Assembly: GCA_036377075.1 (NCBI GenBank)
Contig: DASUZB010000009.1
Span: 1-49,841, forward strand
Reading direction: 5' to 3'
Origin: DASUZB01 sp036377075
GTDB lineage: Bacteria > Actinomycetota > CALGFH01
DNA: 49,841 nucleotides
Shown: positions 7,408-17,406 of the stretch, in pieces
Position numbering within the stretch: position 1 is the first letter of the stretch
Layout: the number at the start of each line of letters is the position of its first letter
Translations under genes and position numbers: made by a program
Notes under the pieces: generated by a model
The model's input: the letters and a program-made list of their open reading frames with translations, nothing else
What the model was told of the DNA's origin: nothing
Databases searched by the model: none

Positions 7408-8994
7408 GTGGACATTCCCCGTCGGCTTGGCTGGGTCTGGCGGACGCGCCCGGAGGCGCCGCCCGATGGTCTCCAGGCGATGCTCGTGCGGGCGGCGAAC
7501 GCCGCCGCGACCGACGGCGACGGCGTCGACTTCGCCGCCAACTACCGCGCCTGGAAGGAGCTGCTGGGCGGGCGGGTGCTGCCGTGGACCTGGCTGGGAC
7601 CGCCGGCCAGCACCGACGGCCTGGCCGCCGCCGAGGTGGTGGTCGAGGCCGCCCCCGGCGAGCCCCTCTACGTGGTCCGCATCGAGCAGGGCCTGCCCGA
7701 CCTGGAGGCCGAGGCCTTCGCCCAGCGCCTGCGCCAGCTCGTCCCCGGCGCGCTTCTAGGCTTCTCCAGCTACCCGACCCGTGCGCAGGCGGCCAGCTTC
7801 GGCGTCCCCTGGGACGCCTGCGTGGCCATGTTCGACCTCGGCCTGCCGCAGGTGTTCTTCGCCAGCCAACGCGCCGAGCTGGAACGGGTCGTCGCCGACC
7901 ACCGCGACCGGCCGCTGCAGGTGGTGGTCTCGCCCGGCGACGACGCCGGCTGGCTGGCCACCGCCAGGGTCGGCCTGGAGCGGTACCTCGGCGCCTCCAT
8001 CTGGCGCCACGGCCTCGACCAGTTCGCCGAGTGGGCGCGCGCGCTCGGCCCGCGCCCCGACGCCGCCCGCTCGGTGCCGCCGGCCGGGGCCGGGCCAGGC
8101 ACGGTGTCCCAGCCGGCCGTGGCCAGCCCGGCTGCCGCGAGCCCCGCGCCCGCGCCGGCCGGGGCCGGGCATGCCGCGGCGTCCCGGCCGGCCGCCGCCA
8201 GCCCAGCCCCCGCCTCCAGGCCGGCGGCGGTGGCGCTGCGCGCGGGCACCGGCGGCGAGGCGGTCGCCACCGCGCCGGCGCCGGTCGCGGCGGCCGTGCA
8301 GAACGGCGACCACGGGCGCAACGGCAAGGGTGCGCAGGCGCACGGCCAGGGAACGGGGGAACCCGGCGGGGCGGTCGACCTGACCGCTCCCCGGGCAGGG
8401 GGGAGCGGCGTGGCGGCGGACAGGAGCGCCACGGCGGACGACGAGCCAGCGGGAGATGAGTTCGACATGGCAACCATCGCCGATCTCGAGAACGCCCTGC
8501 GCAAGGTGCTCAACGAGGGCACCGGGCAGGGCCAGTCGTCCTGGGCGGCGACCAGCGCGAGCTCCTACCAGGCGACCCGGACCGTCCACGAGCGGATGGG
8601 GGAGGCCACCACCGTGGCGAGGGCGACCAGGGAGGCGGTCGACGCCGCGCAGCTCGCCCTGAACGAGCGGATCGGCCAGCTGGCCGACGTCGCCCAGGCG
8701 ACCAGGGAGGCGGTCGACGGGCTCGACCTGGACCTGCCGGAGAAGCAGGTGCAGGCGATCGCCGACGCGATCTCGGCCAAGCTGCTCGACGTGCCACCCG
8801 CCACCCTCACCGACGACGAGGTGCAGGCCATCGCCGACGCGATCGCCGCCAAGCTGCTCGACATCCCGCTCGGCATGGTCGCCCTCGACGACGCCAGCAT
8901 CTCCCGGGTCGGCGACGAGGTGGCCGACCGGGTCGCCGGCCGGCTCGGCCCCGCGGTCATCAGCGCCCTCCGCCACCAGTTCTCCAGGGAGTAG
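7408..8994 (+). CDS. uncharacterised protein: TIM-barrel-like domain, low-complexity linker, repeat coiled coil
   Basis: The product has 528 residues with no signal peptide or membrane segment. Residues 1-230 look like a barrel-type glycosidase-like fold (DFAANYRAWKELLGG, VVRIEQGLPDLEAEAF, GALLGFSSYPTRAQ, MFDLGLPQVFF), but I cannot point to catalytic residues. Residues 230-350 are an Ala/Pro/Gly linker of low complexity. Residues 355-528 are predicted helical and carry near-identical repeats: ATREAVD twice, 25 residues apart, and VQAIADAI(S/A)AKLLD twice, exactly 24 apart. The stretch LNEGTGQGQSSWA near residue 366 recalls tails of some phage hydrolases, which I could not check. The GTG at 7408 follows GGAGGT at 7393-7398. 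The next gene starts three bases after this stop, so the two are co-transcribed. Function unknown. Confidence 0.75.
   Translation: MDIPRRLGWVWRTRPEAPPDGLQAMLVRAANAAATDGDGVDFAANYRAWKELLGGRVLPWTWLGPPASTDGLAAAEVVVEAAPGEPLYVVRIEQGLPDLEAEAFAQRLRQLVPGALLGFSSYPTRAQAASFGVPWDACVAMFDLGLPQVFFASQRAELERVVADHRDRPLQVVVSPGDDAGWLATARVGLERYLGASIWRHGLDQFAEWARALGPRPDAARSVPPAGAGPGTVSQPAVASPAAASPAPAPAGAGHAAASRPAAASPAPASRPAAVALRAGTGGEAVATAPAPVAAAVQNGDHGRNGKGAQAHGQGTGEPGGAVDLTAPRAGGSGVAADRSATADDEPAGDEFDMATIADLENALRKVLNEGTGQGQSSWAATSASSYQATRTVHERMGEATTVARATREAVDAAQLALNERIGQLADVAQATREAVDGLDLDLPEKQVQAIADAISAKLLDVPPATLTDDEVQAIADAIAAKLLDIPLGMVALDDASISRVGDEVADRVAGRLGPAVISALRHQFSRE
8749..8892 (+). repeat. tandem 72-base coding repeat (24 residues)
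   Basis: Two in-frame units begin at 8749 and 8821. Each encodes a helix starting VQAIADAI and ending AKLLD plus a short linker. The repeat suggests a coiled or filament-like C-terminal domain built by internal duplication. Confidence 0.6.
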
Positions 8995-8997
8995 CCG

Positions 8998-11900
8998 GTG
9001 CCGGAGCCCCGCGCGAGCGCACGGCGCGGCCGCTGGCTGCCGCCCGCGGGCACCCTGCGGGTGGTCGACCCGTCGCCGCGGAACTGGCTGCACGTCACCG
9101 CCCACGTGATGGAGGGGCCGCTGCGCGCCGACGGCGAAGGACGCCTGGTCGGGGCGCTGGCAGGGGCGGCCCGTTGGCTCGACGACCGCACCCTGGAGCT
9201 GGACCTGCGCCACGGCGTGCGCTTCCAGGACGGCCAGCCGGTCACCCCCGCCGAGGTCGAGCGCAGCTTCGACGAGGTGCTGCGCTGGGTCGTGCCGCAC
9301 CCGCTCGGGCTGTGGCTGGCGTTCGCGCCCGGCACCAGTTGCGAGGTCGCGGGGGAGCGGACGGTGCGGCTGCGCCTGCCCGAGCCGGACGGGCTCGCGC
9401 TCGGCCGGCTCTGCCTGCTGCCCGTCGCCACGGCGGCGTTCTGGGACGGCCCCGGCTTCGGCTACCAGGAGCACGGCTCCGGGGAGGGCCGCTGGGGCGT
9501 GCTCGACGCCCCCGGGCCGTGGGGCACCGGGCCGTTCGAGCTCGCCGAGGGGAGCTCGTCGCTCGAGGCCGCCCCGGTGCTGGTCGGCGGCGACCGGACC
9601 GGGTGGGCCTGGCTGGTCACGGCCGAGCGGCGCTCGCCCGAGGTGGTCCTCGAGGCCAACCGCCGCTACTGGGACGCCGGGCGCGGGCCGCGGGTCGAAC
9701 GGATCGTGTTCCGCAACGACCTCACCGGCGACGAGGCGCTGGAGCTGTGCTGCTCCGGCGAGGGCGAGGTGGACGTGGTCACCGACGTCGCCCCGTCCGA
9801 CGCGGCCAGGGTGACCGCGTCCAGGTTCGCCCGGCTGCTGGCCGTCGACGCCGACCGGGTGCTGGTCGGGATCGTCAACCGCGGCGTCGACGACGCGCCG
9901 CTGGACGACCCGCGCGCCCGCCGCGCGCTCAACCTGGCGGTCAACCGCGAGCGGCTGGTGGCCGAGGCGTTCGCCGGCCACGCCAGCCCGCTGGCCGGGC
10001 TGACCCCGCCGAGCCGCGACGGGCTCGCCGCCGACCTGCCGCCCTGGGGGCACGACCCGGCACGGGCGGCCGCGCTGCTGCGCGAGGCCGGCTGGCCGGA
10101 CGGGCGGCGGCTGCGGTTGGCCAGCCCGGCGCACCTGGAGGTGCCCGCCAAGCTGCTCGCCGAGGACCTCGGCGCCGCCCTCGGCCTCGACGTCGACGTG
10201 GAGGTGATGCCCTCCGACCGGGTCGCCGCCGAGACCCGCCGGCTGGCCGAGCGCCGCCTCGCGCCCACCTGGGACGTGCTGCTCACCGTCCGCACCGGCC
10301 TGCCCGGCTTCCCCTTCGCCGCGGTCGTCCACCGCGAGCTGCTCGGCGCCGACGGGCAGCTGCGCGCCGGTCCCGAGCTGCCCGGCTTCGACGGCCGCTA
10401 CGCCGAGCTCGCCGCCGAGACCGACCCCGGCCGCCTCGCCAAGGCGGCCCAGCAGCTCGACCGCTGGGTCCACCAGGAGGCGCTCGCCCTGTTCCTCTGT
10501 GCCCCCAAGGCCCTCTACGCCGTCAACCGTCACGTCCACCTGGCGGGGTCACGGACCGCGCTCGACCTGGCCGCCGCCGAGGCGACCCCGGAGCACTGGT
10601 CGCGCTGCCCGCCCGGTGCCAAGGTCCTCGCCGGCACGGTCGAGGGCCTCGACGGCCGCGCCCTCAACGCGCTGATCGGCGTGCACGCGTTCGACGCCGA
10701 CGGCAGCCGGTTGGCCGCCGACGGCAGCCCGGCCCCGCCCGGCCTGCCGTGGACCGCGACCGTCCGGCTCAACCGCGACCTGCCCGCCGAGGGTCGCGAC
10801 CCGGTCCCCGGCGACGTCACCACGTTCGCGGTGCCCCTGCCCGCGGCGACCGAGCGGGGCACGGTCGAGGTGCACCCCCTGAGCCCGTCCGGGCTCACCG
10901 TGCAGACCCGCTATGCCAGCGCCCGGCTGCCGATCGAGGGCGGCGGGCCGTGGCCGGCGGTGGCGCTCGAGCTCCCGCTGGTCTGCGATGCCGCCGGGCG
11001 CCGCACGGAGGCCCCCGTCGACGCCGGCCCGGCCAGGGCCGGGACCGGCACCGGCCGGATCTCCGGCAGCCTGCGCGCCGCCAGCGTGCCGGTGCTCGGC
11101 AGCCGCGGCACCGCCTGGGCGCTGGGACCCAACCAGGACGGCGTGTGGGGGTTCGCCGCCGGGTCGGTCTTCACCCCCGGGTCGTACGCCACCCAGGAGC
11201 TGGCCGGTGGTGCCCGCTACGAGGTGCGGGTGACCTACAACCACACCACCGCGCGGGTCGTCGGCGTCGCCGTCCGTGCCTGCGCCGCCACCGCCCTCGA
11301 CCTGGACTTCGTCGGCGACGGCCTGCCCTCCCAGAGCGTGGTGCGCCGCGCCGGCGGCCGCGCCCAGGTGTTCGTCCGCGGCGAGCGGGGCGACCTGCTC
11401 ACCAGCGTCGAGGACCCGGCCCGGGCGGAGGGCTGGACGCCGTGGACGAGCCTCGGCGGCACGCTGACCTGCGGCCCGTCGGCCGTGGAGCTGGCCGACG
11501 GCCGCGCGGCGGTGATGGCCCGGATGCCGGGCGACGTGCCCACCTGCCTGGTGGAGGAGCGGCCGCGCGGACCGTGGGGGCCGTGGCGGGCGCTGCCCGG
11601 GGTGGCGGCCCGCTCCCAGATCGCCCTGCTCGCCCACGCCGACGCGTCGCTGGACGCGTACGTGCGCGGGGACGGCGACCACCTGTTCCGCAACCGCCGC
11701 AAGCCCGCCGGCATCTGGGGCGTCTGGCAGGACCTCGGCGGCCAGCTCGCCACCGAGCCGGTGCCGCTGCTGCACCCCGACGGCCGGGTGGAGGTGCTCG
11801 CGGTGGAGGCACCGGTCGGCATCCCCAACGACCCGGCCCCGGCGCGCGGGGTCGGCATCCTGCTGTCCCAGCCCGCCCCCGGCAAGCCCTTCGGGGAGTG

Positions 11901-12366
11901 GACCGGCCTCGGCGGCGAGCTGACGGTCACGCCGGCGGCCGCGCTCGGGCCGGACGGCGCCCTCGAGGTGATCTCGCGCATGCCGCTCGGGGCGGTCTGC
12001 GCCAACCGGCGCAGCCCGCGGGGTGCCTGGTCGGGCTGGCACACCCTCGGCGACGGCACCGCGGTCCGCTCGGGCGTGACCTTGGCGCGGCGTGCCGACG
12101 GCCGCCTCGAGGTCGCCGCCTGGGGCGGCGACGACGTCGCCAGGCGGCTGGTGCTCAGCGCCGACGGCGGGGTGGCCGTCGACTGGACGGTGCTGGCCCA
12201 CGGCATGGTCGCGCCGGACGGTACCTCCACCTACCTGGCCTCGGCCCCGGCCATCGGGCGCGGCGGCGACGGGCTGGTGGCGTGGATGCGCAGCGCCTCC
12301 GGCCAGCTGTGCCGCAGCTCGACGCGGCCGGGCGAGGAGTGGGCGCCGTGGAGCCCGGCGCGCTGA
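8998..12366 (+). CDS. family-5 solute-binding-like protein fused to a seven-bladed PLL-type beta-propeller
   Basis: The product is a 1122-residue multidomain protein. Residues about 15-530 match SBP_bac_5 (peptide/nickel binding): a DLRHGVRFQDGQPVTPAEV segment, VVLEANRRYWDAGRGPRVERI and ARRALNLAVNRERLVAEAFAG. Residues about 540-760 are a beta-rich region I do not recognise. Residues about 770-1122 hold seven W-x-x-W-x-x-L type blade signatures (WTPWTSLGG, WGPWRAL, WGVWQDLGG, FGEWTGLGG, WSGWHTLGD, VDWTVL, WAPWSPA), as in PLL-like lectins. Family-5 binding proteins are normally exported lipoproteins, but the N-terminus here (Arg-rich, no hydrophobic stretch, no lipobox) shows no export signal. 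No ABC permease is adjacent. It starts at GTG three bases after the previous stop, so the two proteins probably work together. Role unknown. Confidence 0.8.
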   Translation: MPEPRASARRGRWLPPAGTLRVVDPSPRNWLHVTAHVMEGPLRADGEGRLVGALAGAARWLDDRTLELDLRHGVRFQDGQPVTPAEVERSFDEVLRWVVPHPLGLWLAFAPGTSCEVAGERTVRLRLPEPDGLALGRLCLLPVATAAFWDGPGFGYQEHGSGEGRWGVLDAPGPWGTGPFELAEGSSSLEAAPVLVGGDRTGWAWLVTAERRSPEVVLEANRRYWDAGRGPRVERIVFRNDLTGDEALELCCSGEGEVDVVTDVAPSDAARVTASRFARLLAVDADRVLVGIVNRGVDDAPLDDPRARRALNLAVNRERLVAEAFAGHASPLAGLTPPSRDGLAADLPPWGHDPARAAALLREAGWPDGRRLRLASPAHLEVPAKLLAEDLGAALGLDVDVEVMPSDRVAAETRRLAERRLAPTWDVLLTVRTGLPGFPFAAVVHRELLGADGQLRAGPELPGFDGRYAELAAETDPGRLAKAAQQLDRWVHQEALALFLCAPKALYAVNRHVHLAGSRTALDLAAAEATPEHWSRCPPGAKVLAGTVEGLDGRALNALIGVHAFDADGSRLAADGSPAPPGLPWTATVRLNRDLPAEGRDPVPGDVTTFAVPLPAATERGTVEVHPLSPSGLTVQTRYASARLPIEGGGPWPAVALELPLVCDAAGRRTEAPVDAGPARAGTGTGRISGSLRAASVPVLGSRGTAWALGPNQDGVWGFAAGSVFTPGSYATQELAGGARYEVRVTYNHTTARVVGVAVRACAATALDLDFVGDGLPSQSVVRRAGGRAQVFVRGERGDLLTSVEDPARAEGWTPWTSLGGTLTCGPSAVELADGRAAVMARMPGDVPTCLVEERPRGPWGPWRALPGVAARSQIALLAHADASLDAYVRGDGDHLFRNRRKPAGIWGVWQDLGGQLATEPVPLLHPDGRVEVLAVEAPVGIPNDPAPARGVGILLSQPAPGKPFGEWTGLGGELTVTPAAALGPDGALEVISRMPLGAVCANRRSPRGAWSGWHTLGDGTAVRSGVTLARRADGRLEVAAWGGDDVARRLVLSADGGVAVDWTVLAHGMVAPDGTSTYLASAPAIGRGGDGLVAWMRSASGQLCRSSTRPGEEWAPWSPAR

Positions 12367-12378
12367 GCGGTCCCCCGA

Positions 12379-12876
12379 TCAGGGGCTGCCCGTCGGGAGC
12401 TGGCAGGTCTTGACCACGCGCCGGTAGTCGGACAGCGCGTGGTCGAAGCTCACCGACGCGCTGGCGCCCGCGATCAGCGAGGGCAGGCCGCGCTTCATCG
12501 CCGTGGCCGAGTCGATCTTGCCCTGCATCAACAGGTTCATGTACTCGGTGTGCTCGGCCATCGCCCTTTCGATCCTCACCGCCTGGTTGAGGCTGCGGTC
12601 GGCCTGGTCGACCGCCTTCTGGCAGTCCGACGCCGCCGGCACGGTTCGGGTGATCACCTTGGTCTGCGCCGGCGCCTGGCTGCCCTGCCAGGCCATGCCG
12701 GCGAACAGGCCCAGCAGCGTCGCGGCGGCCACGCCGACGACCGCCAGCCAGCGCCGCCGCCCGCCCTGCCGCTCGGGCGGCGCGGGGCGTGGGCTCGCGG
12801 TCGTGCCGATGGACGAGAAGTACTTCTGGTAGCGGGTGTCGAGGTCACTGTTGTGACCGTTTGGTTCCGGAGGCAT
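12379..12876 (-). CDS. hypothetical single-pass membrane protein
   Basis: The product has 165 residues. The N-terminus (about 1-43) is polar and cytoplasmic-looking with a basic patch. One membrane segment follows at about 45-65 (WLAVVGVAAATLLGLFAGMA), then an outside helical region with two cysteines (DCQKAVDQADRSL and KTCQLP). I recognise no family. The ATG at 12876 has GGGGGAAG five bases upstream and is preferred over a start 49 codons earlier. It converges on the SBP-propeller gene with only 12 bases between the stops. It lies downstream of ettA on the same strand but behind a hairpin and its own possible promoter (TTGACG near 13034-13039, TTCTAT at 13011-13016). Confidence 0.65.
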   Translation of the reverse strand: MPPEPNGHNSDLDTRYQKYFSSIGTTASPRPAPPERQGGRRRWLAVVGVAAATLLGLFAGMAWQGSQAPAQTKVITRTVPAASDCQKAVDQADRSLNQAVRIERAMAEHTEYMNLLMQGKIDSATAMKRGLPSLIAGASASVSFDHALSDYRRVVKTCQLPTGSP

Positions 12877-13057
12877 GCCTTCCCCCAAAAGGTCGTCACT
12901 CCGATCCGGGCATGGCGGCCGCCGGCGGCACCCCCCGTTGCCGCGCCGTCGGCGCGCGCCACGCCGGTGCCCGGCCCTGGCCGGGCAGGCGCGAACCACC
13001 GCGCACCGCCATAGAAGCCGCATTCCGTTGCCCCGTCAACGTCAAGAACGCTGATTT

Positions 13058-13076
13058 GCCGGGAAAGCTTCCCGGC
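13058..13076 (-). terminator. hairpin after ettA
   Basis: Bases 13058-13065 and 13069-13076 form a perfect 8-base stem (GCCGGGAA) with a three-base loop, two bases beyond the ettA stop. There is no clear U-run on the ettA side. It is a likely terminator. Confidence 0.6.
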
Positions 13077-13077
13077 C

Positions 13078-14754
<1,677 letters not shown>

Positions 14755-14879
14755 GTCGCCCCCGTTCGCCGCTGGTCGCACTCCGCTCGCACCGTAAGCA
14801 TGCCGCCTGGCGGCCGCGCACGCCTCCTCACGACCTGGGCAAGCCCGCGTTGTAGGGTGGGAGGCGCCGCCGAAGAAGG

Positions 14880-14948
14880 TCGCCCGATCGACGCCGAGCA
14901 CAGATGAGGTCGTCGCAGAAGATCCTTCGACAGGCGTCGATCGGGCGA
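14880..14948. promoter_or_regulatory. 16-bp perfect inverted repeat with 37-base spacer
   Basis: Bases 14880-14895 (TCGCCCGATCGACGCC) are the exact reverse complement of 14933-14948. The pair lies between divergent ettA and the M20 peptidase gene. The right arm ends 32 bases before the peptidase ATG. A TAGGGT at 14853-14858 could be a -10 box, which would place the repeat in the 5' leader as a hairpin. It may be a double operator or an RNA switch. Confidence 0.5.
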
Positions 14949-14980
14949 ACTTCTCTAGCGGCGGCTCCCAAGGAGGTGCG

Positions 14981-16357
14981 ATGCACCCGCTGCTCCGCGA
15001 GGTCGACTGGGACCGCCAGGAGGACGAGGCGGTCGAGCTGCTGCGCGCGCTGCTCCGCTTCGACACCTCCAACCCGCCGGGGGACGAGGCCGAGTGCATC
15101 GCCTTCCTGGCCGAGCAGGTGCGGCAGGCCGGGCTCGAGCCGGAGGTGCTGTCGCCGGCGCCGCGGCGCGCCAACCTGGTCGCGCGGCTGCCGGCGTCGG
15201 GCGGCCGCGACCTGCCCCCACTGCTGCTCAACGGGCACGTCGACGTGGTCCCTGCCGAGCAGGGCCGTTGGCGGCACCCACCGTTCGCCGGCGAGGTCCA
15301 CGACGGCGCCATCTGGGGCCGCGGTGCCGTCGACATGAAGCAGATGGTCGCCATGAGCGTCACGGTCGTGCGGCTGCTCGCCCAGCTCGGCGCTCCGCTC
15401 CGCCGCGACCTGGTGCTGGCCGCCGTGGCCGACGAGGAGGCCGGCTGCGCGATGGGCAGCGCCTTCCTGGTCGGCGAGCACCCCGACAAGGTCAGGGCCG
15501 GGTTCGCCCTCGGCGAGGTCGGCGGGTTCACCCTCCACTTCGGCCGCAGGGCGGTCTACCCGGTGCAGGTCGCCGAGAAGGGGGTCTGCTGGCTGCGCGC
15601 GCGGACCCGCGGCGCGACCGGGCACGGCAGCGTCCCGCGGCCGGACAACGCGGTCATCCGCCTGGCCGAGGCGGTCGCCCGTGCCGGCGCGCGCCTGCCG
15701 GTCCACCCCTCCCCGGAGGTGCGCCGTTTCGTCGCGGCGCTGGCCGACGCGCAGCCCCACCCGGCCCGCGACGTCCTCCCACTGCTGCTGCGGCCGCGCT
15801 GGTCGGACTTCGTGCTCGACCGCCTGGTGCGCGACCCGACCGCGTTGCGGGGCCTCAACGCCGTGCTGCGCAACACCATCACCCCGACGGTGCTGCGGGC
15901 CGGCTTCAAGACCAACGTGATCCCCGGCGAGGCCGAGGCCGAGCTCGACGGGCGCATCGCGGTCGGGTCCAGCGAGGAGGAGCTGCTGGCGGAGGTGCGC
16001 GCGGTGCTCGGCCCGGAGGTGGAGCTGGAGGTGCTGCGCAGCGTCCCGCCGACGGTGGCGTCGCCGGACACCGAGCTGTTCGAGCTGCTCGCCGAGGTGG
16101 TGGCCGAGCACCACCAGGGCGCGGTCGCCGTGCCGAGCGTGATCCCCGGCTTCACCGACGCCAAGTACTGGTCCCAGCTCGGCGCCACCTGCTACGGCTT
16201 CAGCCCGCTGCGCCTGGGGCCGGACGACGGGGTCTTCGCCGACCTCTTCCACGGCGACGACGAGCGCGTCCCGGTGGCCGGCTTCAAGGCCGGCCTGCGC
16301 ATGCTGGCCGACGCGGTGGCCCGCTTCTGCCTGGCCCCGACGGCCGCAACCGCGTAG
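14981..16357 (+). CDS. M20 family metallopeptidase (ArgE/DapE type)
   Basis: This 458-residue zinc hydrolase of the M20 family cleaves amide bonds in acylated amino acids or dipeptides. Metal-site motifs are LLNGHVDVVP, GRGAVDMKQM, the DEEAG pair and a late LFHGDDERVPV histidine. FTDAKYW supports the C-terminal half of the site. A dimerisation domain occupies roughly the middle third. AGGAGG at 14971-14976 places the ATG at 14981 without doubt. The ArgE/DapE/CPG2 subfamilies cannot be separated by eye, and no arginine or lysine biosynthesis gene is adjacent. It stands alone and is divergent from ettA. Confidence 0.87.
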   Translation: MHPLLREVDWDRQEDEAVELLRALLRFDTSNPPGDEAECIAFLAEQVRQAGLEPEVLSPAPRRANLVARLPASGGRDLPPLLLNGHVDVVPAEQGRWRHPPFAGEVHDGAIWGRGAVDMKQMVAMSVTVVRLLAQLGAPLRRDLVLAAVADEEAGCAMGSAFLVGEHPDKVRAGFALGEVGGFTLHFGRRAVYPVQVAEKGVCWLRARTRGATGHGSVPRPDNAVIRLAEAVARAGARLPVHPSPEVRRFVAALADAQPHPARDVLPLLLRPRWSDFVLDRLVRDPTALRGLNAVLRNTITPTVLRAGFKTNVIPGEAEAELDGRIAVGSSEEELLAEVRAVLGPEVELEVLRSVPPTVASPDTELFELLAEVVAEHHQGAVAVPSVIPGFTDAKYWSQLGATCYGFSPLRLGPDDGVFADLFHGDDERVPVAGFKAGLRMLADAVARFCLAPTAATA

Positions 16358-16453
16358 ATCCCACCGGGGGCTACCGCTCGGCTCTGCGTGGCCGCCCACC
16401 GCTTGGGTTCCGGCCTCGCTCTTGAGCCCCCCGGACCCCCAGGTCAGCCCGGC

Positions 16454-17020
16454 TCACGCCGCGAGGTCGATGACCACCCTGTCCGGGCCGGTCAGCGTGT
16501 AGGCGCGGTAGCCGCTGACCGCGTCGATGCCGACGCCGAAGCGCACCCGGCCGTCGCCCTGGTCGACCAGGCGCACCTGCCGCAGGGTGCCGAAGCGCGG
16601 CCGCAGGTCCCGCTGCGCCAGGCCGGCGTCGCCGGCGCTGGCGCCGTCGAACGCGAGCAGCAGGAACGCCGCGCCGTCCAGCGCCACCGCGGCGCCTTCG
16701 GTCGCGGTCACCCTGCTCACGTAGCGCGCCTGGTAGCCGGGCAGGCCGTCCCTGAACTCGAACACCAGCCGGTCGTAGCCATCCTGGCGCGCGGCCCTGA
16801 TCGCGACGAGCACGGCCTCGCCGGCACCCCGGCGCGGCGCCCCCTGCGGGCCGCTCGACCAGACCGCGCTCACCACGGTCCTGCCGGCGGGGGCGTGCCC
16901 GCCGCCGCTGGTGGGAGGGCCGCCGCCGGCGCCGTCCCCGCCGCCGGCGGTGGTGGTGCAGCCGGCCAGGGCGGCCAGCAGCGCCACCGCCGCCGCGGCG
17001 GCGGTGGCGGGTCGCCTCAC
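16454..17020 (-). CDS. lipoprotein with AMIN-like domain
   Basis: The product is a 188-residue secreted lipoprotein. A basic start and hydrophobic stretch lead to the lipobox ALAGC, with the lipidated C21. A Gly/Pro-rich spacer follows. Residues about 60-188 form one beta-rich domain (YDRLVFEFRDGLPGYQARYV; VRFGVGIDAVSGYRAYTLTGPDRVVIDLA) of the type seen in actinobacterial AMIN-like proteins, which are thought to bind cell-wall components. The GTG at 17020 overlaps the TGA of the upstream DUF3052-like gene (GTGA), so the two are coupled. Function beyond an envelope role is not known. Confidence 0.75.
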   Translation of the reverse strand: MRRPATAAAAAVALLAALAGCTTTAGGGDGAGGGPPTSGGGHAPAGRTVVSAVWSSGPQGAPRRGAGEAVLVAIRAARQDGYDRLVFEFRDGLPGYQARYVSRVTATEGAAVALDGAAFLLLAFDGASAGDAGLAQRDLRPRFGTLRQVRLVDQGDGRVRFGVGIDAVSGYRAYTLTGPDRVVIDLAA

Positions 17021-17250
17021 GTGCCCACTTCGGCGGCGGGCCGGAAGCGCAGCGCCGACCACACCCCGTCCACCGAGACCTGGGTCACCGCGACCCAGCC
17101 CGCATCGACCAGTGGCTCCCAGCCGACGGTCGCCAGCGTCACCTCACCGGGCTGGCCGAGCCGCGCGACGTAGCCCTCCGGGGCGCCCAGCACGCAGGCG
17201 CGCTGCCCCTCCTTGACGCCCAGCTTGCGCAGCAACGCCTCGTCGGCCAT
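17017..17250 (-). CDS. shortened DUF3052-like protein
   Basis: The product has 77 residues. The N-terminal part (ALLRKLGVKEGQRACVLGAP, EGYVARLG) and the C-terminal part (AVTQVSVDGVWSALRFRP) resemble the two ends of DUF3052 proteins as I remember them, which run to about 130 residues or more. The middle, normally a Rossmann-like stretch, is missing, although the frame is intact. The ATG at 17250 has GGGGGAGCGG upstream. It overlaps the lipoprotein gene by GTGA. It could be a natural short version or an internally deleted gene. The biochemical role is unknown. Confidence 0.6.
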   Translation of the reverse strand: MADEALLRKLGVKEGQRACVLGAPEGYVARLGQPGEVTLATVGWEPLVDAGWVAVTQVSVDGVWSALRFRPAAEVGT

Positions 17251-17406
17251 CCCACCGCTCCCCCTTGTCCATCCGGAGCTACCGCTTCGCTGCTCGAGCC
17301 CCGGACCCCGTCCTCCACATGGGTCCCCGAGTCTACGGCGCCGGACCGCCGGCCGCGTGGCATGCTCGCTCCATCGCACGCCACCGTCTCCCGCGAGAGG
17401 ATCACC

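Noticed and set aside
7408..12366. The region as part of a prophage
   Set aside because: No capsid, portal, terminase, integrase or attachment repeats are near, and base use is like the neighbours.
9174..12413. A second long plus-strand frame overlapping the SBP-propeller gene
   Set aside because: Its translation is Arg/Gly/Pro-rich with no domain, typical of a shifted frame in very GC-rich DNA.
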